Positions 8,361-14,838 of a stretch of 17,085 nucleotides of DNA are shown one piece after another; position 1 is the first letter of the stretch; every line of letters begins with the position of its first letter. The stretch comes from Methanobacteriota archaeon (GTDB lineage: Archaea; Thermoplasmatota; Poseidoniia; Poseidoniales; Poseidoniaceae): NCBI GenBank assembly GCA_011525095.1, contig WTIV01000129.1, positions 1 to 17,085 on the forward strand. Reading direction: 5' to 3'. The notes beneath the pieces are model-generated. The model searched no databases. It was not told the origin of the DNA and worked only from the letters and a program-made list of their open reading frames with translations. Made by a program: the position numbers and the translations under genes.

Positions 8361-8896
8361 TGTGACGCATTTATGGGCACATCTCGTAAAACCTGTTTGC
8401 AGGATTTACACATGTACTTCCCCATAGCCTTCTTTTGTCTAGGGTATTCTTTCTTGCATTTATCACAAACCCATAACCACTTTGCTTTCTCTTTTCGCAG
8501 TGATTCTGTGAATTTCACTCCCATCGTAGATGCCTCTTTGCTTGGCCATAATCGCTCTAGTGACCGGAATGTCGAGTCATGAGCGGTGTAACCCAAAGCA
8601 TGGACGAATTCGTGATGTAAGACCCAAGCGGCATACGGCTTCCATTCAGGGGAAAGTAGTCTTGGATGCAATTCGATTACTTTGACTTCTTCAGGTACTG
8701 TAGGATTTCTGATTCCTTGGCGCCACCTCGTCACGCCATGACGTTGGGTGGCATTTTTCCTCAACACGCCTAAATCGATACTAGTCAATTTAGTAAGTAG
8801 TTCTTCACTCCAAATCCCCATCGACGTCATGACTTCAATTACAAACTCTCGTAATTCTGTCAATTCCTTCAATTGAGCGTTGTTTGGTTTGACCAT
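8357..8896 (-). CDS. SprT-like zinc metalloprotease with zinc ribbon
   Basis: The protein has 179 residues. The SprT-like domain shows the gluzincin-type site HHEFVHALGY (H95, E96, H99) with a probable third ligand H106 in AHDSTFRSLE, which corresponds to the family 'H-x-x-x-F' element. A C-terminal zinc ribbon follows (CDKC 144-147 and CKSC 163-166), the usual SprT arrangement. Eukaryotic relatives (Spartan) degrade DNA-protein crosslinks; the role of prokaryotic SprT proteins is poorly defined, so a DNA-repair role here is only an inference. No signal peptide or membrane helix is present, so it is cytosolic. Its ATG follows the thioesterase stop with no gap (TGA-ATG), with a weak GGTGG about 5 bases upstream, and its end overlaps the membrane-protein start by 4 bp, making a coupled three-gene operon. 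Confidence 0.88.
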   Translation of the reverse strand: MVKPNNAQLKELTELREFVIEVMTSMGIWSEELLTKLTSIDLGVLRKNATQRHGVTRWRQGIRNPTVPEEVKVIELHPRLLSPEWKPYAAWVLHHEFVHALGYTAHDSTFRSLERLWPSKEASTMGVKFTESLRKEKAKWLWVCDKCKKEYPRQKKAMGKYMCKSCKQVLRDVPINASQ

Positions 8897-9361
8897 TCAA
8901 GACCACCGATGGTAAGCAGGGTGGCCTTCCTTAACCGCTACAAACAAACCGCTACCTGTTGCACACACCTTGTCTTCTGCTTTGAGTGTCATCTTTATTT
9001 TCGCTCTATCCTCAAATAGTTCTTCAACTTCTGCTAGAACATACAATTCTACTCCTGTAGGCGTTGGCCTCCTTAGAGATACAGAATAAGTAGCGGTTAC
9101 AGTACAAGGTGGTTCATCCAACCCTGATTGGTCCATCAAAGCGATTGCAGCAGCCCAATTACCATGGCAATCGAGCAGACTCCCAATAATCCCTCCGTTA
9201 ATCATACCAGGGAACGCTTGATGCTCTTCAGATGGAGTAAACCTGAGTTCTAAGCCTTCATCGCATCTATGAGAATCGATCTGTAATCCCTTTTCGTTTG
9301 CTGGCCCGCATCCAAAACAAATCGAGGTGGGCGCATATTGACGTTGAACTCCCGGCTCCAT
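8897..9361 (-). CDS. hotdog-fold thioesterase, PaaI/YbgC-like superfamily
   Basis: The 154 residues cover a single hotdog domain. The opening CFGCGPANEKGLQI (15-28) is a recognisable signature of a PaaI-like thioesterase subgroup. The central helix carries MINGGIIGSLLDCHGNWAA (53-71), equivalent to the usual 'HGGxxxxLLD' element, except that His is replaced by Asn55; D64 is kept at the site of the catalytic acid. A strand with ATYSVSLRRPTPTG (90-103) matches the 'v.y.rp...G' strand. Such enzymes hydrolyse acyl-CoA thioesters; the substrate cannot be read from the sequence. It is the first gene of the operon with the SprT-like protease and exported protein. No ribosome-binding site is visible before ATG 9361, so the message is probably leaderless. 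Confidence 0.86.
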   Translation of the reverse strand: MEPGVQRQYAPTSICFGCGPANEKGLQIDSHRCDEGLELRFTPSEEHQAFPGMINGGIIGSLLDCHGNWAAAIALMDQSGLDEPPCTVTATYSVSLRRPTPTGVELYVLAEVEELFEDRAKIKMTLKAEDKVCATGSGLFVAVKEGHPAYHRWS

Positions 9362-9437
9362 GTGTGTGCACTATCAAAGGGGGTTGATTTGCTATTCGCA
9401 TCCATCATCTTGATGTCCTCTCGTTTGATGGCCAAGC
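9362..9437. promoter_or_regulatory. divergent intergenic region, thioesterase operon / AstE-like gene
   Basis: These 76 bp between two diverging ATG starts must contain promoters for both directions. No convincing TATA box or Shine-Dalgarno is visible. It contains TCAAAGGGGGT (9374-9384), an 11-mer that recurs exactly upstream of gyrB at 16949-16959, which marks it as a candidate protein-binding site. Confidence 0.4.
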
Positions 9438-10730
9438 ATGGCCGGGAAGAAGCGACGTGTAAGGGTCGCAAATGAACTTCCTAAAACTAGGCGTTTGGCA
9501 ATAAAAAAAGCGCTTGATGAGCACGAGTCAGAAGCGAGACCTGACTGGGACAGAGCTTCTGATTGGAATGACATTAGATTCCTAAGAAAGAGAATCAAAA
9601 CTGGTGAAATGAGAACCATTATGATGCCTCTACTTGATGTGGACATGGGAGATTCGTGGCCAATTCCTGTAACAATTTTCCACGGGGTTAGACCGGGGCC
9701 AGTGATTACAATAATCGGAGCAACCCACGGTGATGAGTTAACAGGGCCAAGTGCTTGCACAAACTTACTATCTTCAAAGTTCACTGAACCTGGTGGCGAA
9801 TTAGACCCACAATCAATGGCCGGTACAGTAAGAATTGTTCCTGTCATAAACTTGCCAGGTTATCGTTCAAAGTCTAGATATTTCCCAGATGGAAGAGACC
9901 TCAATAGAGCGTTTCCCGGTCTATCTAAAGGTAGCACTACGTCTAGAGTTGCAAGCACTGTTAAGAAGAATTTGATAGATGAATCCGATGTGATTATCGA
10001 CCTCCATAGCGCTGCGGTCGGTAGGTCAAACATGCCTCAAATTAGAGGAGACCTATCTCATCCTGAATCCTATCTTTTAGCAAAGGCCTTTGGAATAGAA
10101 GTTGTCCTCGACAGCAGACCACCAAAAGGTAGTTTGAGACGTGTCGCTAACGGAATGGATATTGCTGCTGTAACCTACGAGGGTGGAGAAGCAAATCAGT
10201 TAGACCAAGTAGCTGTAAAGGTTGCAGTCGAAGGTTGTCTTAACGTATTGAAATCACTCAAAGTCATTCCAAAAAATCCTGCCAGACCAAGATTTAGATT
10301 GAATGCGGGAGGCTCGACATGGCTGCGCGCAGGAGAGGGCGGTCTTCTCGACATGTTTGTCGGACCAGGCAGTATTGTGACAAAAGGAGACGTCATTGCG
10401 ACTATTTCAGACCCGGGAAGCCCTGGTTTATCAGTAGACATCGTAGCACCAGAAGACGGTCTGATGATTTGTACAGCAACCAACCCATTCGTGACAGCTG
10501 GTAACCCAGTGGGACATTTCCTACCGGTTACAAAACACATTGAACTATTGAAGACCCAAATGGACGACAGGGGTATGCTGATCGTAAATGGTAGCCAAGG
10601 TGAAGCAATTTGGCGAGAAGATGACGAAATGGTGGAAATCGAAGTTGAAGGCGAATGGTCCGGTGGCTCAGTTGATGCTGAATGGAAACAAATCAACGCT
10701 GAAGACACTGAACAAGAAGAAGCGGCCTAA
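9438..10730 (+). CDS. succinylglutamate desuccinylase/aspartoacylase-family zinc deacylase
   Basis: The 430-residue protein belongs to the AstE/AspA branch of M14-type zinc hydrolases, which cleave N-acyl amino acids or related amides. Zinc ligands are in GATHGDE (H97, E100) and DLHSA (H190); RDLNR (153-157) is the substrate-binding motif and TYEGGE (247-251, E248) supplies the probable catalytic acid. The C-terminal part (about 291-365) is the expected small beta-barrel with a lipoyl-like look (VGPGSIVTKGDVI). The basic N-terminus (about 1-55) and acidic tail (about 393-430) extend beyond the core. No arginine-catabolism genes lie nearby, so the substrate is open. The stop abuts the stop of the convergent leuA-like gene with no gap. 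No Shine-Dalgarno precedes ATG 9438. Confidence 0.88.
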   Translation: MAGKKRRVRVANELPKTRRLAIKKALDEHESEARPDWDRASDWNDIRFLRKRIKTGEMRTIMMPLLDVDMGDSWPIPVTIFHGVRPGPVITIIGATHGDELTGPSACTNLLSSKFTEPGGELDPQSMAGTVRIVPVINLPGYRSKSRYFPDGRDLNRAFPGLSKGSTTSRVASTVKKNLIDESDVIIDLHSAAVGRSNMPQIRGDLSHPESYLLAKAFGIEVVLDSRPPKGSLRRVANGMDIAAVTYEGGEANQLDQVAVKVAVEGCLNVLKSLKVIPKNPARPRFRLNAGGSTWLRAGEGGLLDMFVGPGSIVTKGDVIATISDPGSPGLSVDIVAPEDGLMICTATNPFVTAGNPVGHFLPVTKHIELLKTQMDDRGMLIVNGSQGEAIWREDDEMVEIEVEGEWSGGSVDAEWKQINAEDTEQEEAA

Positions 10731-11984
10731 TCAGGCTTGGAAAGCAGCGATTGCTTCCCTAATTTCATGCTCTTCCATGTTTCTTGGCTGACTTTTTGCT
10801 ACCTCAAATAAGTGGCTAACCAGTTCATCGGTTGCTTCCATACCATTGCTCTCTAACCAGTGAATTATGTTGGAGCGGCCAGACATGTGACCGATTCTAA
10901 TTACTTGCTCTAGACCAAAATCGCCTGCTGGGACACCACTGTAGACCCTGTCAGCAAGCCACATGTCTCCTTTTCGAATCGCTTTGATTACAGCGCTTGC
11001 GTGAACACCAGTACCGGTTTCAAACGCATCCTGACCAAAGACTGGGTAGTTTCTTGGCAGTGGAACCTGGATGTATTCATTTGCTTTCTGAACATACTCG
11101 CTAAGTAACGATAGATCGTTGTTGATAACACCCATAAGTGACAGATTGACCAAAGTCTGGTCCAAGGGAGCATTTCCTGCCCTTTCACCAACTCCTAAAG
11201 CAGTACCATGAACAACATCCGCCCCTGCTTCAACCGCTGCGAGATTATTCGCCACTCCAAGACCCCTGTCTTGATGACCGTGCCAATTTACCTCAATGTC
11301 GCTGCGCTTGTAACCTGCATCTTTGATGACTTCTTCATCGATAAAAGATAGTAACTGCTTGACTCCATTAGGAGTTACGTGGCCACAAGTGTCGCAAATG
11401 CACAATCTTCGAACACCTAACTCCATTGCCCTTTGATAAATCAGTTTGACATCCTCTGGTTTTGAGCGGGTTGTATCTTCTGTTACAAACATAACAGGAA
11501 TGTCGTTTTCAACTGCATAAGAAACCGCCTTTTCCATTGTAGAAACTAGTTTTTCCATTGTCCAACCTTCTGTAAATTGGCGGATTGGACTTGTTCCCAA
11601 GAATGCGCTTGCTTGGATTTCCATCTCATGCTTTGCTTGCATTTCGACTAGAGGCTCGATGTCATTCATCAAGGTTCTAACCGCAGCACCCGGGCGTATT
11701 TTGAAGTCATTCGCTTTGATGTGAGTCAACATTGCATCAATGTGCTCTCTGTGAAACGGTCCAGCGCCAGGCAGTCCTAGGTCCACTTTCTGGATTCCTA
11801 GTTTTTCCATGTAGGTGAGTAATTCGATTTTCTGATCGATTGAAGGGTTCAATGCACTAGGACTTTGCAAACCGTCTCTCAAGGTTTCATCATCAAACCA
11901 TACGCCATGCGGATGATTTGCTGAGTTTCTTGAATATTCATAGTCAACAATATTCCAGTCATAGATTAGATTTTGTTCATCCAT
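10731..11984 (-). CDS. DRE-TIM metallolyase, 2-isopropylmalate/homocitrate synthase-like
   Basis: This enzyme family condenses acetyl-CoA with a 2-oxoacid (or cleaves related acyl-CoAs) in a TIM barrel with a divalent metal. Visible motifs, numbered from ATG 11984: DETLRDG (D32, R36, D37) at the end of strand 1, NWHGHQDRG (H235, H237 metal ligands), and GVGERAGNAP (264-273), the last typical of isopropylmalate synthases. A communication segment follows (GVHASAVIKAI; later IGHMSGRSNI). At 417 residues it stops before the leucine-binding LeuA regulatory domain. Two signature differences are odd: RDGLQ instead of RDGEQ, as in HMG-CoA lyase, and HGHQD instead of HxHND. The reaction is therefore uncertain. 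ATG 11984 is preferred to the in-frame GTG 11996 because GGTGAT sits four bases before it. It lies 70 bp downstream of gyrA. Confidence 0.88.
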   Translation of the reverse strand: MDEQNLIYDWNIVDYEYSRNSANHPHGVWFDDETLRDGLQSPSALNPSIDQKIELLTYMEKLGIQKVDLGLPGAGPFHREHIDAMLTHIKANDFKIRPGAAVRTLMNDIEPLVEMQAKHEMEIQASAFLGTSPIRQFTEGWTMEKLVSTMEKAVSYAVENDIPVMFVTEDTTRSKPEDVKLIYQRAMELGVRRLCICDTCGHVTPNGVKQLLSFIDEEVIKDAGYKRSDIEVNWHGHQDRGLGVANNLAAVEAGADVVHGTALGVGERAGNAPLDQTLVNLSLMGVINNDLSLLSEYVQKANEYIQVPLPRNYPVFGQDAFETGTGVHASAVIKAIRKGDMWLADRVYSGVPAGDFGLEQVIRIGHMSGRSNIIHWLESNGMEATDELVSHLFEVAKSQPRNMEEHEIREAIAAFQA

Positions 11985-11987
11985 TTT

Positions 11988-11993
11988 ATCACC
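11988..11993 (-). promoter_or_regulatory. Shine-Dalgarno deciding the start of the leuA-like gene
   Basis: Reading leftward, GGTGAT is complementary to the 3' end of archaeal 16S rRNA (AUCACCUCC) and lies three bases before ATG 11984. It overlaps the alternative GTG start at 11996, so it favours the ATG. Confidence 0.6.
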
Positions 11994-12054
11994 CACAGAG
12001 GCTCGCTTATTCCGCTACAGATGCGGCTAGCGTTTGAAACCGTCGGAAAATTGG

Positions 12055-14838
12055 TCATTCCTCTTCATTGAGTATTCCTGACTCAACCGCTGCTAGATAT
12101 TCTTCCTTATCGATAACACCGTCTTGGTTTTGGTCGATTAGGTCAAACTCCTCCTCAGCATTTTCTTTGCTGGATTCAATCAACTCAGCTGGAAGGCGAG
12201 CGCTGAAAATAACTTCATCGTCGTAACCATCCTTAGCCTTGTTTCTCAACTCCATTACACGAGTACCTCTGGTAGCTTTACCGGTGGTTCTCTTAGTTTG
12301 AGAAACCTCGGTTCTGATCATCATTCCCTTCTTGGTAAGCAGGAATAGATGGTCATCTGGGTTTGGAATCTTTCTGACACTAATTATCATGTCATCAAAT
12401 TCTTCATCTAATTTCATAGTCCTAACACCCTTTGCGCCTGGACGTGTTTGTCTGTATCCATCTGTAGTAAACCTCGGCTCACCGGATTCTGTCATCTTTT
12501 GATTTCCATTCTCGTCTAGAATTGGAACTCTGTCTCCTGTTCCTATTGTACTTCTCTTACCCATACCGTACTTCGAAAGAGTCAAAATCTGAGTTTCAGA
12601 ATTATTGATTGAGACCATACCTGCAACGAATCCACCGCCGGAGCCCTTTCTATCTCCAACCTTGATTCCGTAAACACCTCCAGATACTCTGCCAGATGCT
12701 CTGATTGCAGAACACTTGAATCTCGAGGCATATCCTGTTGTTGAAATCATTACAATGTCGTGTTCATCGGTAGCAGACCTTACGTTGATAAGCGAATCTC
12801 CGTCCTTCTTAAAGCGCAGAGCATACTTTCCATTTCGATTAATTCTTACATATTCTGCTAGAGATGTCTTCTTGATTAGACCCATCTTTGTTGCAAACAT
12901 CAAGAATTGACCCTCTGGATTCTCTAGAATTTCCTTTGATAGAGGCAATATGGAAACTATGTTTTCTTCGTCTCTGATGCTCTCTAACAAATTCCTAATG
13001 TGTGTACCTCTAGACAATCTACTACCTTCGGGGGTTTCCCAAGCTTTCAACCCGTACACTCTTCCTTGGTCTGTAAAGATTAGAAGTCTATCCTTACTAA
13101 AGCAGGAAAGAATTAGCTGGGGTGTATCCTCTGACTTCGTGGTCACACCTTTCAGACCTTTACCTCCTCGGTTTTGGGTCCTAAATGTGTCAACGGGTGT
13201 ATGTCTGACGTAGTTATCCTCACTCAGAGTGATTACAATTGCTCTTTCTTCAATAAGATCTTCCCTATCCATCGAAAGTGGCATTGGATCGATGTGTGAA
13301 CGGCGTTCATCACCATGTTTCTCGACCATCGAATCCATTTCAGTCAGGAGAATATCTAAACGCCTTGACCTTGAAGCAATTATGTCTTTCAAATCTGTAA
13401 TCTTGATTTGCAAATCATCATACTCATTCTGTACCTTCTCTACATCTAAACGACTTAGTTGGTATAGTCTGCGTTCTGCAATGGCTTTGGATTGTGCTTC
13501 TGTGAAACTGAATGCTTCAATACCAGGGAACACTTCGTTTCCTTGAAGTACTGATTCGAACTGTTCTCTGCTTGAGCTGCCTTTTCCTACAGCGATTACA
13601 TCGTCGATTCTGTCTTGAGCCTTTACCAATCCTTCCAAAATATGGGCTCTAGCCTCTGCTTTTCCAAGGTCATAAATCGCTCTTCTTTCGATGACTGATT
13701 CCCTGTGCTGAACATAGGTGTGAAGCATCACTGGCAATGTGAGCAATACTGGCCTACCGTCCAATATTCCCATCATATTTGCAGAGTATGACTCCTGAAG
13801 CCTGCTCGATTTGAACAATTGGTTCAAGACAGCATGTGGATCTGCGTTATTCTTGACCTCGATAACAACTCTGATTCCTTCTTTCGAAGATTCATCGCGA
13901 ATATCTCTGATACCGATTACTGTGCCCTTGGTCACCAAGTCAGCGATTTGGACTAGCATATCCGCCTTCTTCACTTGGTAAGGAATCTCGTGAATTACGA
14001 TTCTCTTGCCCTTAGCGTCATCATATACATCACACTTTGAGCGCACGTGGAACCTTCCCTTTCCAGATGAATACATGTCATAGATTCCATCTATGCCATG
14101 AATGGATGCCCCGGTTGGGAAATCAGGGCCCTTTACGTGCTCCATGTATTGTTCTATAGACAAATCGGGCATTCCTGAATTCTCTTCTCCTTCCTCTAAG
14201 ATAGTCTCTACATGAAGTCGAACAGCGCCGGACACTTCTGTTAGGTTGTGTGGTGGAATACGGGTTGCCATTCCTACCGCAATACCATCGCTTCCGTTCA
14301 AGAGTAAGTTAGGTAGTCGTGAAGGTAGAACTGTAGGTTCTTGTTCAGAATCGTCGAAGTTCGGTTGGAAATCGACTGTATCTTTGTCGATATCTTCAAG
14401 CATGTGCTTCGAGATTTTATCCAGTCTGCTCTCTGTATAACGCATTGCTGCAGGTGGATCACCATCGATTGAACCGAAGTTTCCTTGTCCGTCGACAAGA
14501 GGATATCTCAATGAGAATTCCTGTGCCATTCTAACCATGGTGTCATAGATTGATTGGTCACCGTGAGGGTGATACTTACCCATTACTTCTCCGACAGAAC
14601 GGGCAGACTTGCTGAATTTCTTGTCTGATGTGTGTCCGCCTTCGTGCATACCATACAGAACTCTTCGATGTACAGGCTTCAAACCATCTCTAGCATCTGG
14701 CAACGCTCTTCCGATGATAACGGACATTGCGTAATTGATATACGAATTTTTCATCTCTTCATTCAAAGAGCGGTTTAGCAAACTGGCGTCTGGCATTCCT
14801 GCGTCGTCTTCGATATCTTCAATCTCATCAGATGTCAA
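12055..14838 (-). CDS. gyrA: DNA gyrase subunit A with C-terminal EF-hand
   Basis: GyrA is the DNA-cleaving and -wrapping subunit of gyrase (A2B2), which introduces negative supercoils. The 927-residue protein starts at a TTG (14838), supported by a perfect upstream GGAGGTGA. The breakage-reunion domain has the catalytic tyrosine Y134 in AAMRYTESRL and the helix-turn-helix region HPHGDQSIYD (90-99). The C-terminal pinwheel contains a GyrA box, QNRGGKG (555-561), supporting true gyrase rather than topoisomerase IV. Unusual features: Gln95 at the position of E. coli Ser83; an insertion of about 27 residues (768-794) in a late pinwheel blade; and a canonical EF-hand loop in the last 35 residues (902-913). 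Its first 11 bases overlap the end of gyrB. Confidence 0.97.
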   Translation of the reverse strand: MTSDEIEDIEDDAGMPDASLLNRSLNEEMKNSYINYAMSVIIGRALPDARDGLKPVHRRVLYGMHEGGHTSDKKFSKSARSVGEVMGKYHPHGDQSIYDTMVRMAQEFSLRYPLVDGQGNFGSIDGDPPAAMRYTESRLDKISKHMLEDIDKDTVDFQPNFDDSEQEPTVLPSRLPNLLLNGSDGIAVGMATRIPPHNLTEVSGAVRLHVETILEEGEENSGMPDLSIEQYMEHVKGPDFPTGASIHGIDGIYDMYSSGKGRFHVRSKCDVYDDAKGKRIVIHEIPYQVKKADMLVQIADLVTKGTVIGIRDIRDESSKEGIRVVIEVKNNADPHAVLNQLFKSSRLQESYSANMMGILDGRPVLLTLPVMLHTYVQHRESVIERRAIYDLGKAEARAHILEGLVKAQDRIDDVIAVGKGSSSREQFESVLQGNEVFPGIEAFSFTEAQSKAIAERRLYQLSRLDVEKVQNEYDDLQIKITDLKDIIASRSRRLDILLTEMDSMVEKHGDERRSHIDPMPLSMDREDLIEERAIVITLSEDNYVRHTPVDTFRTQNRGGKGLKGVTTKSEDTPQLILSCFSKDRLLIFTDQGRVYGLKAWETPEGSRLSRGTHIRNLLESIRDEENIVSILPLSKEILENPEGQFLMFATKMGLIKKTSLAEYVRINRNGKYALRFKKDGDSLINVRSATDEHDIVMISTTGYASRFKCSAIRASGRVSGGVYGIKVGDRKGSGGGFVAGMVSINNSETQILTLSKYGMGKRSTIGTGDRVPILDENGNQKMTESGEPRFTTDGYRQTRPGAKGVRTMKLDEEFDDMIISVRKIPNPDDHLFLLTKKGMMIRTEVSQTKRTTGKATRGTRVMELRNKAKDGYDDEVIFSARLPAELIESSKENAEEEFDLIDQNQDGVIDKEEYLAAVESGILNEEE
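12073..12162 (-). other. EF-hand motif encoded at the GyrA C-terminus
   Basis: Residues 893-922 of GyrA read as helix-loop-helix. The 12-residue loop DQNQDGVIDKEE (902-913) has Asp1, Asn3, Asp5, Gly6, Ile8, Asp9 and Glu12, every position of the calcium-binding consensus. It is flanked by AEEEFDLI and YLAAVESGI, which can form the entering and exiting helices. Calcium binding is an inference from this match. Confidence 0.75.

Noticed and set aside
10196..10708. A 170-codon open frame on the minus strand inside the AstE-like gene.
   Set aside because: It is antisense to a gene with intact zinc motifs, its protein is Ser/Thr/Pro-rich with no recognisable domain, and it is fully explained as a shadow frame.
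12012..12032. A possible small hairpin between gyrA and the leuA-like gene (CGCTA/TAGCG or CCGC/GCGG).
   Set aside because: The stem is only 4-5 bp with a large loop and no following T-run on the transcribed strand, so it is not supported as a terminator or riboswitch.
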